DNA of 64,000 bases from Pseudomonadota bacterium (GTDB taxonomy: Bacteria > Pseudomonadota > Gammaproteobacteria > Burkholderiales > Rhodocyclaceae): positions 1 to 64,000 of the forward strand of contig JAFEDJ010000013.1 in NCBI GenBank assembly GCA_018241685.1, read 5' to 3'. The notes below the pieces were generated by a model. The model ran no database searches, was not told the DNA's origin, and saw only the letters and a program-made list of their open reading frames with translations. Shown here piece after piece: positions 1 through 9,133 of this stretch; the first letter of the stretch is position 1, and the number at the start of each line of letters is the position of its first letter. The position numbers were made by a program, and so were the translations under genes.

Positions 1-702
1 AAGGCGAAAACCGAAGCACTCGCTGCACGTGACGCCGAGACCCAGGCTAAAGCCGTCATGACCGCCGCACGCGACGAGCAGACCAAACTCGCCACGGAGC
101 GCGCAACCCAGCTTGATGCCCTGACCCAAGCCAAAGCGGCCGCCGATCAGCTCACCATCGGTCGTCAGGCCCAGATCGACACCCTCACCAAGGAAAAGAC
201 TGCACTCACAGCCGAACGCGATGCCCTCGCCCAGGAGAAGGCCACGCTCGCCACCGAGCGCGATGCACTGAACGCACAAAAGGCGCAACTCACCCAAGCA
301 CTGGAAGCGGCCGAGCAAGCCAAAGCAGACGCGCTGGCCGCTCGCGAAGCCGAGGCCAAGGCGAAAACCGAAGCACTGACCGCCCGTGACACCCTGCAAA
401 AGCAAGTAATCGAGCTGACAGCCTCCCGCGACGAGCAGGCCAAGCTGGCCACCAACCGCACAGCCCAGATCGAAGCGCTGAACAAGGCCAATGCCACCGC
501 TGAAAAGCTCGCCGCCGACCGCCAGGCCCAGCTCGACACCCTCGCAAAGGAAAAAACCACGCTAACCAGCGAACGCGATGCTCTCACGCAAGCCATCACG
601 GAGGGGCAGCACCGGCAGCAGTTGCTGGAAGAAGAAATGATCAAGGCCAACGCCCAACTCGAACTCATCAAGGACCTGCTGCTGCGGGAGCCGGGGCTGT
701 AA
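1..702 (+). CDS. Coiled-coil repeat protein, 5'-truncated by the window edge
   Basis: The reading frame is open from base 1, so the N-terminus lies outside the window; the ATG at 58 is internal. The visible 233 residues are almost entirely Ala, Glu, Lys, Gln, Thr and Asp in heptad-like order, i.e. a long alpha-helical coiled coil. The DNA contains a 357-bp (119-residue) tandem repeat: the segment starting at base 1 recurs at 358, and the stretch around 70 recurs around 427. The protein ends with a short non-repeat tail (HRQQLLEEEM... to ...REPGL). It lies 9 bp upstream of another protein with a helical N-terminal part, in a glycosyltransferase island, so a scaffold or chain-length role in polysaccharide assembly is possible but is inference. 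No enzymatic domain is seen. Confidence 0.75.
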   Translation, partial: KAKTEALAARDAETQAKAVMTAARDEQTKLATERATQLDALTQAKAAADQLTIGRQAQIDTLTKEKTALTAERDALAQEKATLATERDALNAQKAQLTQALEAAEQAKADALAAREAEAKAKTEALTARDTLQKQVIELTASRDEQAKLATNRTAQIEALNKANATAEKLAADRQAQLDTLAKEKTTLTSERDALTQAITEGQHRQQLLEEEMIKANAQLELIKDLLLREPGL

Positions 703-711
703 GGGGCAGAC

Positions 712-2199
712 ATGCTACGAACGCTTAGCGCCCTTCTTGCCCGCTGGTTTGGCACTGCGCCAGTGGCGGATGCCCCGCCCCCTACGGCTTCCTCCCAGCC
801 TGCCGCGGCCCCTCCCGCCTCGTCAACCGAGCTCCACACCAGCCCCCCCCCTGCCCAACCCGTCGCCTACGACGAAAATCTGCTCGAACGCGCCCGCACG
901 CAGTGGCAATTTGGCGACTGGAACAGCCTAGCCCAACTCGAACGCGACACCCTGCAGCACCATCCCGACCGCGCCAAGCTAGCGTTACTAGCGGCGGCGG
1001 GCCGTCTGCAAACCGATCGCGGCGACGAGGCCCGGCTTTACCTCCGCCTGGCCCAGGACTGGGGCGTAAGCAAAAAGCTGCTGGCGCAGATTCTGGCGGC
1101 CGGCGTACACAACAGCTTGGGACGCGCCGCAGCTCTTGCCGGCAAACAGACAGCAGCCCTGCAGCACTTCAAATCAGCCATTGATGTCGGCACTCCTGGA
1201 GCAGCAACCCAGCTACTCCTCCAGGCTCGCACGGGCGAACAACTCCAACAGCTTGGCCTACATGGCGGTACTGCCCACCTCAACACCAATGCAGACCACA
1301 GCCCCGCCCTCAAGCTCACGCCCCTCGCAACACACATCGATACGCTCACCGATGCGCTGCAGGAACACAAAGCCGAACTCGACGCTCAGCTCAAAAAGCA
1401 GGCCGACGAACTCATCCGCGTGCGCAAATTTCTGGACAGCAGCCTGAAAAACGAAGTCAGCAACGCTGCCAAACAAATCGAAGCCTTCATGGGCCTTCAG
1501 AACTATTTCGCAACAGGCGAACTGCCCAGCGTTAACACCGAACGTCATAGCTGGCCTGTCAGCCCGGACTTTGCCATCTACCTAATCGAACTCATCGAAC
1601 TCAACGACTACGACCTCATCATCGAGTTCGGTTCGGGCATCTCCACCGTCATCGTCGCCAAAACACTCGCCAAAATGGCCAGTCGGAGGCAAGGCAAGCC
1701 CTCCGTCACGTTCGCCTCGTTCGACCACCTGGATCAGTACTATCAGCAAACCCGTGCTCACCTGCTGCAGGCTGGGCTGCTGGATACGGTACAACTCACC
1801 CTTTCGCCCCTTAAGGACTGGCAAGCCCCAGACGACAACACCTACCCCTATTACGACTGCCAGTCCTTCCTCGCGCAACTTGCACAAACATTTGGCCAAC
1901 CCCATACCAATGCAACCCTGAGGATGCTGGTCATCGTTGACGGCCCACCTTCCGCCACAGGCAAACATGCACGTTACCCTGCCGCTCCACTCATCCTGCA
2001 GCACTTCAGCCAAGCACACATCGACCTGCTGCTAGACGACTACATCCGTGCCGATGAAAAGGAAATTGTGCAGCGCTGGCAGGGTGACATCACCGCAGCC
2101 AAACGCACGTACACCCTCACCGAACGCAGGCTTGAGAAAGATGCCTGCCTGATTCAAATCCAGTCCATCTTGCCGCCCCTCCCCGGTCTTACCGCATGA
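712..2199 (+). CDS. TPR-like / coiled-coil protein with C-terminal methyltransferase-like fold
   Basis: 495 residues, ATG preceded by AAGGGG. The N-terminus has a Pro/Ala-rich linker (about 20-50). Residues about 60-160 are helical and TPR-like (LARAQWQFGDW-type pattern, then LALLAAAGRLQ). Residues about 215-260 form a coiled coil (HKAELDAQLKKQADEL). From about 285 the sequence resembles a Rossmann fold: DLIIEFGSGISTVIVAK looks like SAM-binding motif I, followed by SVTFASFDHL and MLVIVDGPP. Such proteins occur next to glycosyltransferases in O-antigen and capsule loci, and the C-terminal domain may methylate a sugar, but no specific family could be named. It follows the coiled-coil gene directly and the two are probably cotranscribed. 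Downstream lies the wecB-wecC wreck. Confidence 0.65.
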   Translation: MLRTLSALLARWFGTAPVADAPPPTASSQPAAAPPASSTELHTSPPPAQPVAYDENLLERARTQWQFGDWNSLAQLERDTLQHHPDRAKLALLAAAGRLQTDRGDEARLYLRLAQDWGVSKKLLAQILAAGVHNSLGRAAALAGKQTAALQHFKSAIDVGTPGAATQLLLQARTGEQLQQLGLHGGTAHLNTNADHSPALKLTPLATHIDTLTDALQEHKAELDAQLKKQADELIRVRKFLDSSLKNEVSNAAKQIEAFMGLQNYFATGELPSVNTERHSWPVSPDFAIYLIELIELNDYDLIIEFGSGISTVIVAKTLAKMASRRQGKPSVTFASFDHLDQYYQQTRAHLLQAGLLDTVQLTLSPLKDWQAPDDNTYPYYDCQSFLAQLAQTFGQPHTNATLRMLVIVDGPPSATGKHARYPAAPLILQHFSQAHIDLLLDDYIRADEKEIVQRWQGDITAAKRTYTLTERRLEKDACLIQIQSILPPLPGLTA

Positions 2200-2537
2200 A
2201 AGTCCTCACCGTTTTCAGGACGCGCCCCGAAGCCATCACAATGCCATCCATATCACCGGCAAAACCGTCATGGATGCCTTGCTCGACATGGTCGCCCGGG
2301 TGCGTACCGACGCCGCGCGGAAAAGCCGCCTTGCAGAATTTGACTTCATCGACCCAAGCAAGCGCCTCATTCTGGTCGCCGGCCACCGCCGGAACAACTT
2401 TGGCACCAGCTTTGAAAACATCTGCCAAGCGCTGCCCCATCCGGCTGAGCGGGACGATGTGCAGATCCTTTACCCCGTACACCTCAACCCGAATGCGCAG
2501 GAGTCGGCTGATCACCAGCTCTGGCGGCGTACAAGAA
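2196..2537 (+). pseudogene. wecB remnant (UDP-GlcNAc 2-epimerase), internally deleted
   Basis: The first codons read MKVLTVFRTRPEAI, the N-terminus of UDP-N-acetylglucosamine 2-epimerase. After that the sequence jumps, with a frame change near 2240, to the middle of the enzyme (HITGKTVMDALLDMV, then LILVAGHRRNNFG and ENICQALP), and near 2461-2537 to PVHLNP and SSGGVQE, close to the active-site Ser-Gly-Gly loop. Well over half of the normal ~375-residue enzyme is missing and at least two frame changes are needed to follow it. It overlaps the stop of the upstream gene by 4 bp, so it once belonged to the same operon. It is fused at 2537/2538 to a wecC remnant. Function would have been ManNAc formation for ManNAcA synthesis; the remnant cannot work. 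Confidence 0.75.
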
Positions 2538-3226
2538 AGCTCCGATGTGCGAATCGCCTGCTACCCGGAACGAGGTCTCCCGGCCGTGTCGTCCATGAAC
2601 GGGTCGAAAACGACCGCGTCCTTGGCGGCATGACGCACACGGTCACATACGCATCAGCGTCTGGGAACTCATCGTTCTGGCTAACCGCCACCCACGTGTC
2701 AATATCCCGCAGTCGGGGGCTGCTGTCGGCGGCCGCAGCATTGCGCTCGCCCCCTGGTTCACCGTCGATACCGGCCCGGATGGGGCCCGCATCATCCGCC
2801 TGGCCCGCGATATCAACGACTACAATCCCGAATGGGTACCGGATAAGGTCAAGGCTACCATCGTCGATGCCCTGGCTCGGAAAGCAGGCAGCACCATGGC
2901 CAACATCAAGATCGGCTTGCCTGGGCCTCGCCTTCAAGCCTGATATCGATGACCTGTGTGAAAGCCCCGGCGTCGAAATCGCCCAGCGCATTGCCCAATT
3001 GGACTGCCAAGTGCTGATAATAGAGCCGAATACGAAACTCTACCGAGAGAAATTGATACACCCCAATTTAAATTGGATTTCCTTGAATGCAGTCTTGGCA
3101 ACTACCGATGTACTCTGCGTATTAGTGAAGCATCGTTCGTTCATTAACGCCGCCCAAGCGATTTGCGATCACAACCAGCTTATCGATACAGTTGGCCTGT
3201 TTTCGGCAGGCATTACGGGATGCTGA
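2538..3226 (+). pseudogene. wecC remnant (UDP-ManNAc dehydrogenase), frameshifted
   Basis: Reading across frames gives the order of UDP-N-acetyl-D-mannosaminuronate dehydrogenase: IACYPERGLPGRVVHE with NDRVLGGMT, then ELIVLANRHPRVNI, then PWFTVDTGPDGARIIRLARD and NDYNPEWVPDKVKATI, then GLAFKPDIDDLCESPGVEIA and a UDP-binding C-terminal domain ending at 3226. At least two frameshifts occur, one in the PGRVVHE region and one before LPGLAFKPD. The NAD-binding N-terminal half is absent. Together with the wecB scrap this is one deletion joining two adjacent genes that normally cooperate to make UDP-ManNAcA, so this genome has lost that sugar route at this locus. Confidence 0.8.
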
Positions 3227-3232
3227 AGGAGA
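3226..3232 (+). promoter_or_regulatory. Ribosome binding site selecting GTG 3238
   Basis: AAGGAGA lies five bases before GTG 3238, an ideal Shine-Dalgarno distance. The alternative ATG at 3220 has no such sequence ahead of it and overlaps the dead wecC frame. Confidence 0.6.
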
Positions 3233-3237
3233 CTATA

Positions 3238-6200
3238 GTGCAGCAGAAATCGATGGTTCGGCGCGCAGCCGAAGAGTTTGCTCAAGGCGAGTATTTGGTA
3301 GCACTCGACCTCTACCGAAAACTTGCGGAGCAACTGGGTGAACATAATTTCAAAGCGAACATCTGGTTGTGCGGAAAGAGAACAAAAAGACAATACCGCA
3401 GAGACTCCTCTGAACTCCCTCTCGGTGAGATTAAAGTGGCCTGTATCATGGATGAGTTCACATTCCACAGCTATGCTCCGGAATGTAATCTCTTTCAACT
3501 CTCCGCCGATCATGCCATCGAAGAGTTGCAAGCGTTTGAACCCGACCTCCTTTTTATCGAGTCTGCATGGCGCGGCAAAGATGAACTATGGAGTCGAAAG
3601 ATTGGTACTCTCAGCCAAGAGCTTCGCTCGGTTCTGCAATGGTGCAAGGATCACCAAGTGCCTACCGTCTTTTGGAACAAGGAAGACCCGGTTCACTTTG
3701 AAACTTTTCTAACGACTGCGCAGCAATTCGACTTCGTCTTTACTACCGATATCGACTGCATCGCTCGCTACAAAGCTGCATTAGGCCACAATCGCATTTA
3801 TTTACTACCCTTTGCTTGCCAGCCCAAGACCCACAATCCGATTGAGCTTTATCCGCGCAAGGATGCATTCTGCTTTGCTGGAGCCTATTACGTACGCTAT
3901 CCAGACCGCACCCGTGACCTCGAAAACTACGTGGTTGAGCTTCCGAAATACAAACCGCTGGAAATTTTCGACCGCAACTTCGGCAAGGATGACGTCAATT
4001 ACCAATTCCCCCCCGAATACAGCCCCTATATTGTCGGCACGCTCCCTTTCAATGAAATCGACAAGGCTTACAAAGGCTACCGCTATTCGATCAATTTGAA
4101 TTCCGTCAAACAGTCGCAAACTATGTTTGCGCGACGCGTTTACGAGCTGCTGGGGTCAAATACAATTACTGTAAGCAACTTCTCCCGGGGCGTGCGTCTA
4201 ATGTTTGGCGATCTCGTGATCTCCAGCGATAGTGGCAAGGAGGTTGTCGAGCGTTTGCAGGGGCTCAGCAACGAGGCTGGAGAAAAGTTTCGGCTTGCTG
4301 GGCTGCGAAAAGTCATGCTGGAACACACATACCAACAGCGTCTGGCATACGTGGCACGCAAGGCGCTTGGATGGCGTAAGAATGTTGACTTGCCACGAAT
4401 AGTTGTCGTTGCCTTGGTCAGTTCGATAGACGAATTACAGCAATTGATCGGGATGTATCACGGACAGCAGTATGCCCATAAACGACTTGTGGTCGTGATA
4501 AAAAATGGGCTGCTGAAGCCACACGAGTCCCACGAAGATGCCACTATCACTATAATTGCAGATAACGTGGCAGACAAAATGTCTCTTGGTCGCATGCATG
4601 AAAATGACGAATGGCTCGCCACGATGGTCAGCGATGACTATTATGGCCCCAATTACCTACTTGATCTCGCTATCGCAACTCGTTACAGCAAGGCTCTGGT
4701 AATTGGCAAAGGGGCTCATTATCAATGGGCCGATGAGGGCATTCGCATAGTGACTCCGGGGCACGCCTATCATGCCGCAACCTACCTCCCGGCACGCTGC
4801 AGCATCATTCAATTCGACGCCTTGCCGCGCGAACAGACCTTATTATTCTGGCTTTCCCATTCTCGAGAGGAGATTAGCAAATACCCCGGCCTTGCCATTG
4901 ACCAATTCAATTATTGTCTCGATGGTGGCTTTACATCATGCCAAACGGCTGTCAGAAGACGCGTTGATGACCTGAAGCTCAACCCGGGATTGACGATTGA
5001 TCAGCTCACGCACGCAGCCGAAACTATTCCGCCGGCGGAATCTGACGAAACTGGTGTTCCTAATTGGAACTCCGATCGCCTCATGCAGGTTTTTGGAGCC
5101 ATCACGCATGCCTTTGTTCACATCGAAAATAGGCAGAATGGGCTGCATATCGAATCGAGCTTGCCCGACGGCAAACATGAATATCTCTATGCCCCCCAGG
5201 AACTGCCAATTGAGGCTTTGCCGATCAAGGTAACGCTGAATACCTTCCTTGATGTCACGCCGGGACTGGATGTGCAGTACGTGTTTGTTTTCCTTGACGA
5301 AAAGAAGCATAAGATCAGCCACATTATCCACAACGCAAACCGAAACTACTCAGATACTATCCCCGCCGCTGCTGCGTTTGTACGCATAGGCTGGCGTATA
5401 TCTGGCGGTGGCTTAGCCACTATTAATACCTTGCTTTGGGGGCATCGCAAGCTGGAACCAGCCCGAGTGCTCGGCCGTAGCGAGACCCTGCTGCTGACTA
5501 ACCACTATGCCAGTTACGACGATCTTTATCGTTACGGGTTCGTACATAGCCGAGTCAAGAATTACTTGCAGAACGGCGTGCACGTCGATGTCTTTCGCTT
5601 ACGCCCAAATGAGGCCACGAGTTACCATGAATTTCAAGATGTCGACGTGATTACGGGTGGGCATCAAACCCTGACTAAGTTGCTGGACAGCGGACGCTAC
5701 AAGAGCATGCTAGTGCATTTCCTGTCACCGGATATGTGGACTGTGCTGAAACACTACCCAAAACTACGAATTGTCGTTTGGGTGCATGGGGCCGAAGTCC
5801 AGCCTTGGTATCGACGTGCATACAACTACCGGAGCGAACAGGAGCGTACCGAGGCGAAACATCAGAGTGATCAACGCATCGCGTTCTGGCAGAGCATTCT
5901 CAAGCCAATGCCAAAGAACCTAAAATTGGTATTCGTGTCACGTCACTTTGCTGAAGAGGTCTTTGAAGATCTGGGCTTTCGCTTATCCGACGAAAGCCAT
6001 GCCATTATTCACAACCCAATCGATTGCGGACTATTTTCTTATCAACAAAAGTCAGTTGAACAAAGGAAAAAAGTACTTTCAATTCGCCCATATGCTTCCA
6101 AAACATATGCAAACGATCTAAGCGTAAAAGCCATTCTTGAGCTCTCCACGCAGCCGTTCTTTACGGAAATGGAGTTCAGACTCATTGGCGATGGCCCCCT

Positions 6201-6618
6201 TTTTGAAGAAACCCTTGCTCCGTTACGAAGATTTTCCAACATTACGATTGAGCGCCGGTTTCTTCCGCAAAATGAAATCGCCGCGTTACACAAGGAGTAC
6301 GGAATATTCCTTGTGCCTACACGAATGGATACCCAAGGAGTCTCGCGGGACGAAGCGATGGCATCGGGCTTGGTGCCAGTGACCAATTGCGTTGCAGCGA
6401 TTCCTGATTTCGTGGATGAGACTTGCGGTATTTTGGCCCCACCTGAAGACCATCTGGAGATGGCAAAAGGTATCGAGCGTTTAGTAGCAGATCCAGCGCT
6501 GTTTATATCTATGTCCGCAGCGGCCGCAACGCGGGTTAGACGGCAGTCCGAAGCGGAACAGATCCGCAACGCGGAATTGGACTTGTTTATTGCGCCATCG
6601 CCGAAATGCACGCCATGA
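3238..6618 (+). CDS. Large multidomain glycosyltransferase (CgeB-like + middle module + GT4)
   Basis: About 1126 residues from GTG 3238. Residues ~45-380 resemble CgeB/DUF3880-type glycosyltransferases (IKVACIMDEFTFHSYAPE, FIESAWRGK, VFWNKEDPVHFETF, and the acceptor-end block YRYSINLNSVKQSQTMFARR with VYELLGSN). Residues ~390-560 look like a degenerate GT2-like module (RIVVVALVSSIDELQQLI, MVSDDYYGPNYLLDLA). Residues ~790-1115 form a GT-B GT4 domain (VVWVHGAEVQPWYRRA, LVFVSRHFAEEVF, LIGDGPLFEETL, and the nucleotide-sugar loop DEAMASGLVPVTN with IPDFVDE). Multi-transferase fusions like this usually add consecutive sugars to one glycan. Codon use is more AT-rich than flanking core genes, suggesting transfer. 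The next gene overlaps it by 13 bp. Substrate unknown. Confidence 0.85.
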   Translation: MQQKSMVRRAAEEFAQGEYLVALDLYRKLAEQLGEHNFKANIWLCGKRTKRQYRRDSSELPLGEIKVACIMDEFTFHSYAPECNLFQLSADHAIEELQAFEPDLLFIESAWRGKDELWSRKIGTLSQELRSVLQWCKDHQVPTVFWNKEDPVHFETFLTTAQQFDFVFTTDIDCIARYKAALGHNRIYLLPFACQPKTHNPIELYPRKDAFCFAGAYYVRYPDRTRDLENYVVELPKYKPLEIFDRNFGKDDVNYQFPPEYSPYIVGTLPFNEIDKAYKGYRYSINLNSVKQSQTMFARRVYELLGSNTITVSNFSRGVRLMFGDLVISSDSGKEVVERLQGLSNEAGEKFRLAGLRKVMLEHTYQQRLAYVARKALGWRKNVDLPRIVVVALVSSIDELQQLIGMYHGQQYAHKRLVVVIKNGLLKPHESHEDATITIIADNVADKMSLGRMHENDEWLATMVSDDYYGPNYLLDLAIATRYSKALVIGKGAHYQWADEGIRIVTPGHAYHAATYLPARCSIIQFDALPREQTLLFWLSHSREEISKYPGLAIDQFNYCLDGGFTSCQTAVRRRVDDLKLNPGLTIDQLTHAAETIPPAESDETGVPNWNSDRLMQVFGAITHAFVHIENRQNGLHIESSLPDGKHEYLYAPQELPIEALPIKVTLNTFLDVTPGLDVQYVFVFLDEKKHKISHIIHNANRNYSDTIPAAAAFVRIGWRISGGGLATINTLLWGHRKLEPARVLGRSETLLLTNHYASYDDLYRYGFVHSRVKNYLQNGVHVDVFRLRPNEATSYHEFQDVDVITGGHQTLTKLLDSGRYKSMLVHFLSPDMWTVLKHYPKLRIVVWVHGAEVQPWYRRAYNYRSEQERTEAKHQSDQRIAFWQSILKPMPKNLKLVFVSRHFAEEVFEDLGFRLSDESHAIIHNPIDCGLFSYQQKSVEQRKKVLSIRPYASKTYANDLSVKAILELSTQPFFTEMEFRLIGDGPLFEETLAPLRRFSNITIERRFLPQNEIAALHKEYGIFLVPTRMDTQGVSRDEAMASGLVPVTNCVAAIPDFVDETCGILAPPEDHLEMAKGIERLVADPALFISMSAAAATRVRRQSEAEQIRNAELDLFIAPSPKCTP

Positions 6619-8540
6619 AAAAAAAGCCGCGCATATTGATCATCGGCAGCTGTGTCACTCGCGACATTTTCGACCAAGCTGCGTTTAAATATTTCGATTT
6701 GGTGAGGTATGTTGCCAGATCCTCTTTAGCTCCTGCTTCTTCCGCAGATTGTAGGGGCGTTGTGAGCATCCCGCCAGAGAAATTGACGCCAGCCCTTCAG
6801 CACCGGATGGTTGAAATGGATATGCAGCATGATTTAGTTTCACTGCTGGAGGCGGATCAATACGATTACTTGATCTACGATGCGATTGATGAGCGGTTTG
6901 ACGTATTTATCGATGATCGAGGTGCTCGATGTACGTTATCCAACGAAGTCCTAGCAACAGGTTTTGATCCAACGACATGCCGAGGCAGTGTCGTGCATAC
7001 AGCTTTGGAGCAGCACCTTGAAATGTGGCGGCAAGCCTGGAGTTCATTCATTGCATTGCTACGCAAGACTGGAAAATTGCATAGATTGATGATCAATCAG
7101 GTATTTGGGGCTGAGCACTGCGTGGATGGATCAGATTTTTTGCCGACTTACCCCCAAGATGGAATCAGGATCGCCAACGAATACCTTCGAGCTATTTATG
7201 CACACATGGCATCTGACCTAAGTCATGTGCAATTTCTGAATTTCGAAAGTACTTACTTTGTGGGTGACGACGGTCATCGCCGGGGGAAGAATCCATTTCA
7301 TTTTGTTGCCTCATACTACCAAGTCGCTTTAGAGAGAATTTTATCCTCCGCGGTACTAAATAATTCAACAGTCATTCTTGAGCGACTTGGCGAAAAATGG
7401 CATGCAGAATTACTTCCTTGTCTAGAGGATGAGTCTGACGGCGACGAATACGCATTCTATTTATTGATAAATGGAAGAAAAGTCGATACAAAATGGTACT
7501 CGGCATCGAGAAGCGTGGAATTTGAATCCAAGAGAAAAGGACTCTACAGTGCCACCGGATTTGTCAGAAACAAATCCGAGTTTGAAACAACCAGGATTTA
7601 TGGTTCAAACAAAATTGGTTTCAATGAAGGGCCATTTTACGATATCAATCAGTTCAACTGGAGCGTATTCGAGCGCAATCTGGGGAGTGAATTTCTGGAG
7701 GCCAGAAACGGGATTTTTCATTTCTCTGACGGACGACGCCATCTAGACATATTGATCAACGGAATAGAACGACTAAATAAAAAAGGAGTTGCACTCGTCG
7801 TTTTCGGGGGAGCAGTATCCGATCGTGAATTTTTCGCCGCACCTTATTTTTACGGACTTGGTTTGGCTGAACAGTTGCAACTCCCTCTTGTTTCCATTTC
7901 AGATCCGACGCTAAGTTTGTCGGACTCAATCAAACTGGGTTGGTATTTAGGACATGAAGGCTTTCCCGACCTTCCAAAAACCATAGCCTATATTCTTGAC
8001 AATTTTTCTGATACCTTCAGCGTAAGGCTTCTGATTTGCGGGGGTAGCGGCGGGGGGTTTGCCTCTTTAAGGGTTTCAACACATCTTGAAACAGAGAATG
8101 CCAGCCTCTTCGTATGGAACCCGCAAACGTCTGTTGAGCATTACGTGAAACAATTTGTTGATGAGTATATCAAGACAGCCTTCCCTAACGCGATGGCGGA
8201 GGGGTCGATAGCGTCGAGATTGAGTGCCATTGGCGTTGATTATGACCTTTCGATTAATTCCGATCGATTTAAACATCAGATTCTCTATCTTCAAAATCAT
8301 GATGACTGGCATGCCGAGGCGCACGCGCGTGATTTTCTGCGGGCCATGGATTGCGATCAGAGGAAGGGGGCGAATGTCTTGGCAAATGGTAGTGGGCTTG
8401 CGTATTGTTTAAGTAATTTTGGGGTCGGGCATGTTCCACCACCGCACAAATTGACTGCCCATGCATTATCTGGTTTGGCTGAAGGAAAAAGTTCGTTAGA
8501 AATTGCACTCGAGATCGACAAAATGGTTGAGTTCAATTAA
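6606..8540 (+). CDS. DUF6270 protein fused to alpha/beta hydrolase-like domain
   Basis: 644 residues; ATG 6606 or in-frame ATG 6615. Residues 1-250 match the DUF6270 pattern: ILIIGSCVTRDIFD, VRYVARSSLAP, YDYLIYDAIDERFDV, and GHRRGKNPFHF near the end, an SGNH/GSCFA-like arrangement with Ser near the start and His near the end. From ~375 the protein changes: KKGVALVVFGGAV, KLGWYLGHEG and LLICGGSGGGFASLR, where Gly-Gly-Ser-Gly-Gly-Gly looks like a hydrolase nucleophile elbow. In surface glycan loci such proteins are candidate O-acyl transfer or removal enzymes; that is inference. It is coupled to the upstream transferase by overlap and has the same AT-rich composition. Confidence 0.7.
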   Translation: MHAMKKKPRILIIGSCVTRDIFDQAAFKYFDLVRYVARSSLAPASSADCRGVVSIPPEKLTPALQHRMVEMDMQHDLVSLLEADQYDYLIYDAIDERFDVFIDDRGARCTLSNEVLATGFDPTTCRGSVVHTALEQHLEMWRQAWSSFIALLRKTGKLHRLMINQVFGAEHCVDGSDFLPTYPQDGIRIANEYLRAIYAHMASDLSHVQFLNFESTYFVGDDGHRRGKNPFHFVASYYQVALERILSSAVLNNSTVILERLGEKWHAELLPCLEDESDGDEYAFYLLINGRKVDTKWYSASRSVEFESKRKGLYSATGFVRNKSEFETTRIYGSNKIGFNEGPFYDINQFNWSVFERNLGSEFLEARNGIFHFSDGRRHLDILINGIERLNKKGVALVVFGGAVSDREFFAAPYFYGLGLAEQLQLPLVSISDPTLSLSDSIKLGWYLGHEGFPDLPKTIAYILDNFSDTFSVRLLICGGSGGGFASLRVSTHLETENASLFVWNPQTSVEHYVKQFVDEYIKTAFPNAMAEGSIASRLSAIGVDYDLSINSDRFKHQILYLQNHDDWHAEAHARDFLRAMDCDQRKGANVLANGSGLAYCLSNFGVGHVPPPHKLTAHALSGLAEGKSSLEIALEIDKMVEFN

Positions 8541-8815
8541 TAGGAACAGCTATTGAATCGATAGCTGAATAGCTGGAATATGGCCTTGCCATTGAAGCAA
8601 TCAATACCAGAAGCCATTGGGCACATATCGCAGAGAGGCTGCGGTGTTTATTTTGGAAGCGCACACCTGCTGCGTGAGTAGTGTCGTCGATGAGACCATC
8701 GTTTGGCGATCTTCCAGGCTGATCATACGCCCTTCGTCCTGCCCCATTGGAAAGATCGTTTCGAGCTCCTTGATGCTGCGTCGGCCGCCCATCTTCTCTC
8801 CGTGGCCGCTGCGCG
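8541..8815 (-). pseudogene. Degenerate IS3-type transposase fragment
   Basis: Within the 593-bp gap after 8540, the minus strand reads MISLEDRQTMV, then, after one frame change, LIDDTTHAAGVRF, and further on SLSAICAQW. This is the pattern of the N-terminal helix region of IS3-family OrfB transposases (LEDRQ...ID.AH.AGAR...AC...). No complete domain is present and no terminal repeats were seen. The rest of the gap (8816-9133) holds no gene I can support; a 61-residue minus-strand frame there (8819-9004) is unrecognised. Confidence 0.4.
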
Positions 8816-9133
8816 CTACTAGTCCGGCATAATCGTCGGAAGCTCAGGTCGCGGGAAGCTATATCCCCACGACATGACGACTCGCCAGATGCCAAGCGAC
8901 TCTGGCTCGGCCTTCAGTCGGTGCTTCTCTTCGTTGAAGGCACGCGCCACATAAGGCAAATAGATCAAGGGTAAGTTATGTGTAAGGAAACGTAGCAAAG
9001 TCACTATTTGATTGCATGATTGACAATATCAATTAATCTTGAGAGGTCTATATATCTTGCAAAATCAAGCCGTCTGTACGTTGCTCGCGGAATCCGATTC
9101 CATATAGAAATCCTATTCGAGAAAGTTGAGGCT

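Noticed and set aside
8819..9004. 61-residue minus-strand gene
   Set aside because: No ribosome site, no recognisable similarity, and located in decayed IS territory.
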